From the NCBI GenBank assembly GCA_003516765.1, contig DPCD01000190.1:429-6892 (forward strand): DNA of 6,464 nt, in the 5' to 3' direction. Below the pieces are notes generated by a model that did no database searches, had not been told where the DNA came from, and saw nothing but the letters and a program-made list of their open reading frames with translations. Numbering within the stretch: the first letter of the stretch is position 1; the number at the start of each line of letters is the position of its first letter. Source of the DNA: Clostridiales bacterium (GTDB lineage: Bacteria; Bacillota; Clostridia; Oscillospirales; Oscillospiraceae). This document shows positions 1 through 5,777 of the stretch, in pieces. Position numbers and translations under genes: made by a program.

Positions 1-96
1 ACCCCTTCCAAGGGGTTCCTTTGGGCAACTTCTTCGCGGAGGCTCGACACCGCGCTTCTTTTCGCAGATAAGAAGCGTGGGGTCGAATCTACCAGG
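1..96. repeat. Gene-free hairpin region with a 17-position stem
   Basis: No convincing coding sequence covers the left edge. A plus-strand frame stays open but has no start, no ribosome-binding site and no recognisable protein. Two inverted repeats are visible. ACCCCTT (1-7) and AAGGGGT (10-16) are perfect complements separated by only two bases. A much larger stem pairs 44-60 with 70-86 across a 9-base loop: 17 positions with one mismatch (49/81) and one G-U pair (52/78 read as RNA). The stem core is GCGCTTCTT/AAGAAGCGT. No T-tract follows on either strand, so it is not a simple intrinsic terminator. It could be the end of a structured RNA or an intergenic repeat element; the sequence does not settle which. 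Confidence 0.55.
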
Positions 97-125
97 CTGG
101 CAGGGTACTGCCAGTTGAAACTGGC
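97..125. repeat. Two overlapping, mutually exclusive palindromes
   Basis: CTGGCAG (97-103) pairs perfectly with CTGCCAG (108-114) across a GGTA loop. The right arm is shared with a second palindrome, GCCAGTT (110-116) with AACTGGC (119-125), separated by two bases. Both cannot form as hairpins in one strand at once. This arrangement could be a protein-binding or recombination site, or alternative RNA structures. No function can be assigned from the sequence. Confidence 0.5.
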
Positions 126-127
126 GC

Positions 128-182
128 CTGCCGCCACGCTCGGCAGTAAAAAAGCCTCGCTGCCGCACCCGGCAGCAAAAAA
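128..182. repeat. Tandem pair of CTGCCG/CGGCAG hairpins with A-tracts
   Basis: Two similar units lie in tandem. CTGCCG (128-133) pairs with CGGCAG (141-146), followed by T and A6 (148-153). GCTGCCG (159-165) pairs with CGGCAGC (170-176), followed by A6 (177-182). Read on the minus strand, the second unit is a 7-bp GC-rich hairpin followed after five bases by six Ts, so it could act as a weak minus-strand terminator, although no minus-strand gene precedes it here. The pair sits just upstream of the MerR promoter and looks like a duplicated unit. Confidence 0.5.
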
Positions 183-196
183 CCTGTTTTCCCCTC

Positions 197-227
197 TTGA
201 CACTCCCACTGTGTCAGGCTTTACAAT
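197..227 (+). promoter_or_regulatory. MerR-type promoter/operator (19-bp spacer)
   Basis: A consensus -35 TTGACA (197-202) and a -10 TACAAT (222-227) are separated by 19 bases, the over-long spacer that MerR-family activators correct by DNA distortion. A perfect dyad, TGACAC (198-203) and GTGTCA (211-216) with seven bases between, sits in the spacer and overlaps the -35, exactly where MerR dimers bind. Transcription should begin near 234, about 34 bases before the regulator's start codon. The arrangement implies autoregulation. Confidence 0.88.
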
Positions 228-267
228 ACCTGTGGATCCAAAAATGAACTGCATGGAGGGTACCGCC

Positions 268-1083
268 TTGCTGAAAATCGGAGATTTTTCCAAGCTGTCC
301 AGAATCAGCGTCCGCATGCTCCGGCATTACGACGAGATTGGGCTGCTGCGCCCGGTCTACGTCGACCGGTTCACCGACTACCGCTACTATGACGAGCACC
401 AGCTGCCAACCGTCGGGCGCATCACAGCGCTCAAGGACATGGGCTTTCATCTGGCGGAAATCGGACAATTGCTGGAGCTGTATGACGACAAGGACGCACT
501 CGACGCGCATCTTGCCGCGCAGCAGCAGCAGTTGGAGCTGCTTGCCGCAGACACCGCGCAGCGCCTTCGTCTGATTGCGGCAGCGAGGAACCGCTTACGA
601 AAGGACGAACCTATGAAGTACAATGTCACACTGAAAACGCTTCCCGAACGCTACTGCGCCACGGTGCGCATGACCATTCCCCGTTATGAGGACGAGGGCA
701 TGGTATGGGGTGTTCTGTGCCGTGAAACCGCTGCGATGGCGCTGGTCCCTGGCGACCCCTGCTACTGCGCGGTCGAATTTCTCGACAACGAATTCAAAGA
801 GCAGAACGTCGAGATTATGGCGTCCAAATCCGTAAAGGGCACATATCCGGATACCGAGCACGTGAAGTTCCGGACGCTTCCCGCTGTGACCTACGCCGGC
901 TGCACGTTCAAGGGCAGCTACGCGCAGATCAACGACGTTGTCGCCGCCGTCAGCGCGTGGGTGGAGGACAACGGCTACGACTACGCCGGTCCCATGTTCG
1001 ATATCTACCACGTCAGCCCGCACGAGACGCAGAACCCAGACGAGTTTGTCACCGAGGTCTGCTGCCCGGTCAAAAAGAAGTAA
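268..1083 (+). CDS. MerR-family regulator with GyrI-like effector-binding domain
   Basis: Predicted ligand-sensing transcription regulator of 271 residues. Residues 3-70 are the winged helix-turn-helix typical of MerR (KIGDFSKLSRISVRMLRHYD, then a YRYY wing motif near 38-41). A glutamine-rich helix (about 76-112) would form the dimerising coiled coil. Residues 116-271 resemble the GyrI-like/BmrR C-terminal drug-binding domain, including a late acidic residue (E263 in TEVCCPV) where this fold usually has its key Glu. I chose the TTG at 268 because GGAGGG lies seven bases upstream and MerR proteins begin at this point. In-frame starts at 115, 244 and 253 lack a good ribosome-binding site, and 115 lies upstream of the promoter. 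The gene is monocistronic: a strong terminator follows within 15 bases. By analogy with BmrR/TipA it probably senses small hydrophobic or cationic compounds; the ligand and any other targets are unknown. Confidence 0.92.
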   Translation: MLKIGDFSKLSRISVRMLRHYDEIGLLRPVYVDRFTDYRYYDEHQLPTVGRITALKDMGFHLAEIGQLLELYDDKDALDAHLAAQQQQLELLAADTAQRLRLIAAARNRLRKDEPMKYNVTLKTLPERYCATVRMTIPRYEDEGMVWGVLCRETAAMALVPGDPCYCAVEFLDNEFKEQNVEIMASKSVKGTYPDTEHVKFRTLPAVTYAGCTFKGSYAQINDVVAAVSAWVEDNGYDYAGPMFDIYHVSPHETQNPDEFVTEVCCPVKKK

Positions 1084-1089
1084 CGCCGC

Positions 1090-1130
1090 AAAAAGCTGCC
1101 GCAGACGAAACACCGTCTGCGGCAGCTTTT
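1090..1130. terminator. Bidirectional intrinsic terminator between convergent genes
   Basis: A perfect 13-bp stem, GCTGCCGCAGACG (1095-1107) with CGTCTGCGGCAGC (1114-1126), has a 6-base loop. It is flanked by A5 on the left and T4 on the right, so each strand reads as a GC hairpin followed by Ts. It serves the MerR gene on the plus strand and the AAA+ ATPase gene (stop at 1135) on the minus strand. Confidence 0.95.
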
Positions 1131-1134
1131 GATT

Positions 1135-2568
1135 TTACAGGTCTTTTGCCAGCTCCTCCGGAAGCGTCTGCCTGCACAGCGCCTTGTATCGCGCGCTGCC
1201 GGGCAAAAACGCCTGCGCGCCGGGAAGGTGCCCCAGCTGCGTCAGGAAGACGAGAAGCTCATGCCCCGCGCCGAAGGTATCGTACACAAAGCCCATGGCG
1301 TTGTCCAGCTGCGCGCTGCACGAAGATTCCTGCTGCAAAAGCGCCTGCCGGCAGCGCTCGGCTTCCTGCCGCAATGCCGCCAGATCGTCTGCATCGTCCA
1401 GCAGCGCGTGAAGCCTTGCTGCAAGGTGCCGCTCCCGCGCCTGCTCGCCGGGCGGCAGCACACCCAGCTCCTGTCTCAGCTGCACCGCCTTTTCACGCCT
1501 GGAGAGATTCTCCTTTGCCGCGCGAAGCGGGTCTGCTTCCTGCTGCAAGGCAGACACGAAGCTCTCCAGACTGCCGCAAAGCGCCGCGCTTTGCCGGTAA
1601 TCCTCCAGTTCCCGCCGGACGGCATGCAGCAGAAATTCGACCGCTGCCAGCCGCCCGTCGAAAGACAGCTCCTGCAGCTCCGGCGCGCAGCCGCTCTGCC
1701 TGCCGGACAAAATCGGCGCAAGCGCCAGCTTTTCCCGCCAACCGGAATAGAGCCGGAAGAACGCCTCAAACGACGCGGCAATCTCCGCGTGCTGCAAAAA
1801 TTCTCCGAACAGCGCGCCGGTTATCGCAAAGCCCAGCCGCTCATAGCTGCAAAGCGTCTGGGACAAATCCTCCCAGCCGCGTGCGGTTACAAAGCTTCTT
1901 CCGCGGACAGTTCGCTCGACACGGTAAAAATGCTCCGGGTTCAGCTCCAGATAGGAAAGGACCGCCGGGTGAAGCCCCTTCGCGTGCGCGTAGTCGCGCC
2001 AGACGGGGTAGTTTTCCGAAATTTCGAGCAGCCGAACCCGGTCCATCGTGACCGTGTCGAAGCTTCTTGCCGACTCGTTGTACGCCGGCGGATTGCCTGC
2101 CGCGGCAATGACCCAGCCCTCGGGGAGCTTATGGGTTCCAAACTGCTTGCTCTGCAGCAGCTGCAGCATCGCGGGCATCAGCGTTTCCGACACGCAGTTG
2201 ATTTCGTCCAGAAACAAAATGCCGGTCCGGATGCCCGTCTGTTCCATCCGCTCATAGACGCTTGCCAGAATCTCGCTCATGGTATACTCGGTGGCGGAAT
2301 ACGGTTTTCCGCCGAAGTTTTTTTCGCGGATCAGCGGCAGCCCCAGCGCGCTCTGGCGCGTGTGGTGGGTCATGGTGTAGGACACCAGATTGATCCCCAG
2401 CTCCTGCGCCAGCTGATAGAATACCGCCGTCTTGCCGACGCCCGGAGGTCCCATAAGAAGAAGCGGCCGCTGATGCATGAGCGGCATGCAGAGCGCGCCA
2501 TCCGGCGTTCGTTCGGTATAGGCAAGCACCGTGCGCCTGATTTCTTCCTTCGCCTGTTTTATATCCAT
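1135..2568 (-). CDS. MoxR-like AAA+ ATPase
   Basis: Predicted 477-residue AAA+ ATPase of the MoxR type, likely a chaperone-like remodelling motor working with the VWA protein encoded just upstream. Visible motifs: Walker A GPPGVGKT (40-47), Walker B ILFLDE (117-122), sensor-1 Asn in AAGNP (N159), a DRVR segment (176-179) where the arginine finger is expected, and ARGWEDL (229-235) as a plausible sensor-2 region. Beyond about residue 270 the protein is long, helical and rich in Leu, Ala, Glu, Gln and Arg, with coiled-coil character around 330-440; I do not recognise this part. The start at 2568 is preceded by GGGAGGG with a 7-base gap and overlaps the upstream stop by 10 bases (ATGGATATAA), so translation is probably coupled. 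The reading frame stays open further upstream to 2892, but that extension is Arg-rich out-of-frame readthrough of the VWA gene. The physiological substrate is unknown. Confidence 0.9.
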   Translation of the reverse strand: MDIKQAKEEIRRTVLAYTERTPDGALCMPLMHQRPLLLMGPPGVGKTAVFYQLAQELGINLVSYTMTHHTRQSALGLPLIREKNFGGKPYSATEYTMSEILASVYERMEQTGIRTGILFLDEINCVSETLMPAMLQLLQSKQFGTHKLPEGWVIAAAGNPPAYNESARSFDTVTMDRVRLLEISENYPVWRDYAHAKGLHPAVLSYLELNPEHFYRVERTVRGRSFVTARGWEDLSQTLCSYERLGFAITGALFGEFLQHAEIAASFEAFFRLYSGWREKLALAPILSGRQSGCAPELQELSFDGRLAAVEFLLHAVRRELEDYRQSAALCGSLESFVSALQQEADPLRAAKENLSRREKAVQLRQELGVLPPGEQARERHLAARLHALLDDADDLAALRQEAERCRQALLQQESSCSAQLDNAMGFVYDTFGAGHELLVFLTQLGHLPGAQAFLPGSARYKALCRQTLPEELAKDL

Positions 2569-3833
2569 CCTTCGTCCCTCCCGGGCTTGTCCGCGTCCAG
2601 CACGAGCCGTATCGCCCAGCGCGGAATGTTGATATCGTCGTAGCGGTAGCGCAGCATCACGAACGCGACGGGGTAGGCAGGCTCGCGCTCGGGAAACACG
2701 CCGTAGCCGTCGGTAAAATACAGAACGCCGCCCAGATGCGGCAGCTCTCCGCACGCGACCAGCTCGTCGATGCGCCGCAGCGCCGGGCGAAAATCCGTGC
2801 CTCCGCCGCCATACAGCTCCAGATGGTCCAGATACCACTGAAATTCTTCGAGATTTGTCACCAAGGTATCCTGCTGCACCTCGCAGTCGCATTGCAGGAT
2901 GTGCAGGTGGAACCGGTCGAAAAACAGCCGCTCACGCAGCAGAATATCATGGACCGCACGCAAGAACCAGCCGGTCAGCCCGCGCGAGCAGGACGCCGAC
3001 GTGTCAATCACAATCGCAAGCTCCCGGAGCTTCCGCTCCTCGGAATATTCCAGCGGCTCTATAAGCGCCACACCGTCGTAATGCTCCATGCCGTAGGCGT
3101 ACCACGAATAGGAAAAATCCATGTCGCTGACGTGCCGGTTCTCCCGCAGAACCGAAAACGCCCGCAGGAGCCCTGCAAAGCGCACATTGTTTTCCGGGCT
3201 GTCCAGAACGGAGAGCTTTGCCCCCGCTGTGCCGGCGCCGATTTTCGGCTTCTCCTCCTGCATGAACGGAAGAAGTTTCTCCTTCTGCCGCCGCCAGAGA
3301 GCAAGCGCGCCCGCGCCATCTGCGCCGGAAATGGGAAGCCTTGCCTGCTCCTGTGCCGCATTCCAGAGGGCATGATCGTCCTGCGCAAAAAGCGCCCGGA
3401 GGTTTTCGCGCGGAACGGGAAAGGTTTCGTCTAACTGCGCGCAGACCGCCGAAGCGGAAAACGCCGTTCCCTTTCTGAGCGCGTAAAACGCCTTCGCCTG
3501 CGTTTCATCAAGCGTCTGCCCCAAAAGCCTTTTTGCAAGAAAGCCGACCGTCATGTCACAGGCAAGGCTCCACGCCTGCGCGTCTATTCCCCCGCGCTGC
3601 CACGGGTGCAGCAGCATCGCATGCAGCACGCTGTGAAGAAGCGTCTGCTCCGCAGGTCCCGGCTTTTTTACCGCCTGCTCCAGAAACGAAATGGGCGCGT
3701 AAAAAAACCGTCCGTCGGTGCCGGTTTTCTCCCCCTCGCGCCAGTCGAGCAGCCCCAGCGCCAGCGCCAGCAGCGGCAGCCTTTCATAGAGCCTGCCGCG
3801 CAGTATCTGATAGAGTCTCGCGCCGTCTGCCAT
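2559..3833 (-). CDS. VWA-like protein with DUF2201-type metallopeptidase-like N-terminus
   Basis: Predicted soluble 424-residue protein, with no signal peptide or membrane segment. The N-terminal half resembles the DUF2201 putative metallopeptidase region: a helix LLHSVLHAMLLH (65-76) carries H67, H71 and H76, followed by WSLACDMTVG with D93. The expected HExxH is HSVLH here, so the catalytic Glu is Ser and peptidase activity is doubtful. The C-terminal half (about 270-424) is a VWA domain with a complete MIDAS: DTSAS (277-281), the Thr of GGGGTD (T346) and the Asp of FTDG (D375). The segment IEPLEYSEE (258-266) before the MIDAS is typical of this family. The start at 3833 has GGAGG seven bases upstream. 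It is the first gene of a two-gene operon with the AAA+ ATPase, which fits a MoxR-VWA partnership in which the VWA protein recruits substrate to the ATPase. The substrate is unknown. Confidence 0.88.
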   Translation of the reverse strand: MADGARLYQILRGRLYERLPLLALALGLLDWREGEKTGTDGRFFYAPISFLEQAVKKPGPAEQTLLHSVLHAMLLHPWQRGGIDAQAWSLACDMTVGFLAKRLLGQTLDETQAKAFYALRKGTAFSASAVCAQLDETFPVPRENLRALFAQDDHALWNAAQEQARLPISGADGAGALALWRRQKEKLLPFMQEEKPKIGAGTAGAKLSVLDSPENNVRFAGLLRAFSVLRENRHVSDMDFSYSWYAYGMEHYDGVALIEPLEYSEERKLRELAIVIDTSASCSRGLTGWFLRAVHDILLRERLFFDRFHLHILQCDCEVQQDTLVTNLEEFQWYLDHLELYGGGGTDFRPALRRIDELVACGELPHLGGVLYFTDGYGVFPEREPAYPVAFVMLRYRYDDINIPRWAIRLVLDADKPGRDEGWI

Positions 3834-3858
3834 CTGTCCGCCTCCCTGCGTTTTTCTC

Positions 3859-3897
3859 AGTATAGCACGAAAGATTTCCATACAAAAGGAAAATCTT
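3859..3897 (-). promoter_or_regulatory. Candidate promoter of the VWA/ATPase operon with overlapping dyad
   Basis: On the minus strand an extended -10, TGC-TATACT (hexamer at 3859-3864), lies about 25 bases before the VWA start. A weak -35-like TTTGTA (3881-3886) is 16 bases upstream. The -35 falls in the loop of an inverted repeat, AAGATTTCC (3871-3879) against GGAAAATCTT (3888-3897), with one bulged base. The extended -10 supports the promoter; the dyad could be an operator. Confidence 0.6.
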
Positions 3898-3908
3898 CTG
3901 TTTTGCGC

Positions 3909-3938
3909 AAAAACCGGCAAGCCGAAAGCTTGCCGGTT
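3909..3938 (-). terminator. Intrinsic terminator of the transporter remnant
   Basis: A perfect 11-bp stem, AACCGGCAAGC (3912-3922) with GCTTGCCGGTT (3928-3938), has a 5-base loop. Read on the minus strand it is followed by T5 (3913-3909, the first Ts also closing the stem). It lies five bases beyond the stop of the symporter fragment, as expected for that gene's original terminator. Confidence 0.9.
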
Positions 3939-3943
3939 GAAGC

Positions 3944-4423
3944 TCAGGATAAAGTTCCGGTCGACTGCAAAAACAGCACGAACATCATGACCGGCGCAAT
4001 GTAGCGGATCATAATCGTATATACACCTCTGCGCCGGAAGGTCTCGCCGTTTCGCTCCATCTCGCCGATGACGTACTGCGGCGACTTGACCCAGCCGATG
4101 AGAATCGTAGACAGCAGCGCAATGAACGGCATCATGACGGAGTTGCTGACATAGTCCATGAGGTCCAGCAGCTGACCGACCGAGCCGTTGGGCAGCGGCA
4201 GCTCAAAATAGAACTTGCTGTAGCCCAGCGCAATGACGGCGCTCGCCGCAAGATAGATCACGGACAGAACGACGACCGTCTTTTTTCGGTCGGTGCGGAA
4301 AATTTCCACGCAGTTTGCCACGATGGATTCCAGCACCGAGATGCAGGAGGTCAGCGTCGCAAAAATCGCCGCGAGGAAGAACAATGCGCCCACAAATCTG
4401 CCCGCTTTTTCCTTTACGAAGCG
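3944..4423 (-). pseudogene. Neurotransmitter:sodium symporter (NSS/SNF) C-terminal fragment
   Basis: This is the C-terminal third of a sodium-coupled amino-acid-type symporter of the LeuT-fold NSS family, whose members are usually about 440-500 residues. Counting from the GTG at 4393 as residue 1, hydrophobic segments lie near 2-30, 38-57, 80-103 and 124-144, matching LeuT TM8 onward. The first contains FATLTSC; its T15-S16 pair lines up with the TM8 Thr-Ser that ligates sodium in LeuT. GWVKSP and IRYIAPV are also typical of the family's last helices. Family-like sequence continues upstream to about FVKEKAG (4420); the in-frame stop at 4466-4468 lies inside the neighbouring operon's terminator. 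There is no ribosome-binding site at the GTG, no promoter, and TM1-TM7 are absent from the window. A small functional membrane protein is possible but unlikely. The C-terminal frame is otherwise intact, which suggests recent truncation. Confidence 0.85.
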
Positions 4424-4441
4424 GCAATCGTGTGATAGTAT

Positions 4442-4474
4442 AAAAACAGCGCGAAGCGCTGCGCTTCACGCTGT
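4442..4474 (-). terminator. Intrinsic terminator of the yjjPB operon
   Basis: A 13-position stem pairs 4446-4458 with 4462-4474 around a 3-base loop. The one non-Watson-Crick position (4452/4468) becomes a G-U pair in the minus-strand transcript. On that strand five Ts (4446-4442) follow the stem. It lies 20 bases beyond the YjjB stop at 4494. Confidence 0.9.
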
Positions 4475-4493
4475 CAAAACTCTGGCGCCGGTT

Positions 4494-4928
4494 TTAACCC
4501 CTGTGCTTTTGCATATACTGCCCGATCTGGCGGATGACTGCCACGACGCAGATGCCAGCCGCAAGACCGACTGCCCACTGCCCCGTAAGCAGGGCGTAGC
4601 GGCGCATATCGTCAAAGCGGCTCTGCACCAGTCCCAGCATCGCATAATACGCCGAGCCGCCGGGAACGAGCGGAATGAGCGCCGGAAGCAGGAACAGCGT
4701 CGCGGGCGTCTTTGCAATCTTCGCGGCAATTTCACTGTAGGTCGCGGCAAACGCGCCCACCAGAACAAGCAGATAAAATACGCTCGCCACCCGGTCCTTT
4801 AACAGCAGATAGAGCAGCCAGCTGAGCATGCCGCCGACGGACGCGGGAATGATTTTTTTCACCGGCACGTTCATCAGCAGGCAGTAGCCCACGGTAGAAA
4901 ACAGCGCCGTCAGTAAATCTCCGACCAT
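4494..4928 (-). CDS. yjjB: YjjB-like small subunit of ThrE-type exporter (DUF3815)
   Basis: Integral membrane protein of 144 residues, the small partner of a two-subunit threonine/serine-exporter-type carrier. Hydrophobic segments lie near 3-19, 27-44, 48-66, 76-95 and 114-134. The motif LIPLVPGGSAYY (84-95) is characteristic of the DUF3815/ThrE C-terminal module. It starts three bases after the YjjP stop with only a weak ribosome-binding site (a GGGGTG about 9 bases upstream), so translational coupling to yjjP is likely. In Corynebacterium ThrE the two modules are fused; E. coli YjjP/YjjB are separate as here, and that pair has been linked to succinate export. The substrate in this organism (threonine, serine, a dicarboxylate or other) cannot be read from the sequence. 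A terminator follows 20 bases downstream, making this the last gene of the operon. Confidence 0.88.
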   Translation of the reverse strand: MVGDLLTALFSTVGYCLLMNVPVKKIIPASVGGMLSWLLYLLLKDRVASVFYLLVLVGAFAATYSEIAAKIAKTPATLFLLPALIPLVPGGSAYYAMLGLVQSRFDDMRRYALLTGQWAVGLAAGICVVAVIRQIGQYMQKHRG

Positions 4929-4931
4929 CTC

Positions 4932-5687
4932 TTACACCCCAAACAGATAGATTGCGCTGCCGAAGCCGATGGCGAGCATCAGCGCAAGAAGCAGCGACTC
5001 GAACATGCGCAAAAGCCCCGAGACCGTGTGCCCGACGAGCATGTCGCGCACCGCATTCGTCAGCGCCGCGCCCGGAATGAGCAGCATAATGACGCCGATG
5101 GATATTTTATCGACATTCAGCGCCGGAACCTGCCGCCAGACGAACCAGATAAAGCTGCCCGAGACAAAGCCGACCAGCACCTGGAAAAACGCGGCGTTGC
5201 GGAACACGGGCTGCACCTGCTGCTGCATGAAGCAGACCATCGCGCCGACAAAGGCGGCAAGGATGCTGTCAGCCCAGGAGCCGCCGAAAAAGAGCGTAAA
5301 GCTTAGCGCCGTCACAACGCTTCCCAGATACAGCGTCTGCACCTTCGGCTTCTCCCGGTCGATTTTTTTCAGCTCCGCGCGAAATTCCGCCGCGCTCACC
5401 GGCTCGGTACAGATGCGGCGGCTGAGCGCGTTGAGCCGTTCGAGCTTGACAAAGTCAAACGACGACGCTTTGTTGATGCGGCGCGTCTGTGTCAGCTCCA
5501 CGCCGTCTTCAAACAGAATCGTCAATACAATATCGGATGTGATGGCAAAGATGTCTACCTTCTTTGCACCGTAGGCTCTTCCGAGCCGCGTCATGGTGTC
5601 TTCCACGCGGTTGATTTCCGCGCCGCACAGCAGCAGCATCTGCCCCATGTCCAGAAGACCATGCAAAATCTGATCGTGCGCTTCCAT
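4932..5687 (-). CDS. yjjP: YjjP-like large subunit of ThrE-type exporter (DUF1212)
   Basis: Membrane protein of 251 residues, the large partner of the YjjP/YjjB pair. The soluble N-terminal part (1-115) carries the family signature CGAEINRVEDTMTRLGRAYG (21-40), followed by a small alpha/beta-like stretch. Hydrophobic segments follow at about 118-136, 140-157, 165-184, 195-211 and 226-250. The conserved PGAALTNAVRD (205-215) sits at the end of the fourth segment and probably lines the transport path. The start at 5687 has AAGGAGGTG ending four bases upstream of the ATG, and a sigma-A promoter lies about 40 bases upstream. First gene of a two-gene operon with yjjB. Exported substrate unknown; threonine/serine or a dicarboxylate are the family precedents. 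Full family length, no sign of damage. Confidence 0.92.
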   Translation of the reverse strand: MEAHDQILHGLLDMGQMLLLCGAEINRVEDTMTRLGRAYGAKKVDIFAITSDIVLTILFEDGVELTQTRRINKASSFDFVKLERLNALSRRICTEPVSAAEFRAELKKIDREKPKVQTLYLGSVVTALSFTLFFGGSWADSILAAFVGAMVCFMQQQVQPVFRNAAFFQVLVGFVSGSFIWFVWRQVPALNVDKISIGVIMLLIPGAALTNAVRDMLVGHTVSGLLRMFESLLLALMLAIGFGSAIYLFGV

Positions 5688-5727
5688 CGCGCACCTCCTT
5701 CATTAAGATAGTCGTTCCAAAGCTGAC

Positions 5728-5755
5728 ATTGTAACAGAACATTGCCATTTGTCAA
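5728..5755 (-). promoter_or_regulatory. Sigma-A promoter of the yjjPB operon
   Basis: On the minus strand a perfect -35 TTGACA (5755-5750) and a near-perfect -10 TACAAT (5733-5728) are 16 bases apart. Predicted transcription start is near 5721, giving a leader of about 34 bases with the ribosome-binding site at 5700-5692. No clear operator is visible. Confidence 0.85.
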
Positions 5756-5762
5756 GACAGAA

Positions 5763-5777
5763 TCGCGCCCTGCGCGA
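5763..5777 (+). repeat. Inverted repeat just upstream of the nrdG ribosome-binding site
   Basis: TCGCGC (5763-5768) and GCGCGA (5772-5777) are perfect complements with a 3-base loop, ending one base before the nrdG GGAGG at 5779-5783. It also lies just upstream of the yjjP -35. It could be an mRNA hairpin affecting nrdG translation or a protein-binding dyad. It does not match the NrdR box pattern I know, and its small size makes chance possible. Confidence 0.4.

Noticed and set aside
40..96. Possible tRNA or tmRNA end suggested by a GGTCGAATC-like T-loop sequence and ACCA near 91.
   Set aside because: No matching T-stem, acceptor stem or anticodon arm can be drawn on either strand; the bases are instead used in the long 44-86 stem.
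128..182. CRISPR-like repeat from the two similar hairpin units.
   Set aside because: Only two imperfect units of about 25-30 bases in direct tandem, no spacers and no cas genes.
115..267. Longer MerR protein starting at ATG 115 (or 244/253).
   Set aside because: The start at 115 lies upstream of the -35/-10, and none of the three has a good ribosome-binding site; the added residues are not MerR-like.
613..1083. Separate GyrI-like protein translated from the internal ATG at 613.
   Set aside because: The upstream AAGGACG is a poor, distant ribosome-binding site, and the domain is continuous with the MerR helix-turn-helix as in BmrR-type regulators.
957..2051. A 364-codon plus-strand frame running from inside the MerR gene across the terminator.
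   Set aside because: It overlaps the MerR gene and the ATPase gene, crosses a perfect terminator, and its Ala/Pro/Arg-rich translation shows no fold or motif.
1129..2643. A 504-codon plus-strand open frame antisense to the AAA+ ATPase gene.
   Set aside because: It is opposite a gene with clear Walker motifs, has no ribosome-binding site or domain, has an Arg/Gln/Leu-rich composition typical of an antisense frame in GC-rich DNA, and starts inside the bidirectional terminator region.
2569..2892. N-terminal extension of the ATPase by 108 residues.
   Set aside because: The extension is low-complexity Arg/Gly/Ala sequence read out of frame through the VWA gene; the ATG at 2568 has a strong ribosome-binding site and the expected protein start.
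3834..3920. Longer VWA protein starting at 3920.
   Set aside because: It would include the promoter region; the ATG at 3833 has GGAGG at ideal distance and begins the conserved part.
4203..4469. An 88-codon minus-strand frame overlapping the symporter fragment.
   Set aside because: It is a shifted frame of the symporter remnant with a Cys/Arg/Gly-rich translation; the membrane-segment pattern and family motifs are in the other frame.
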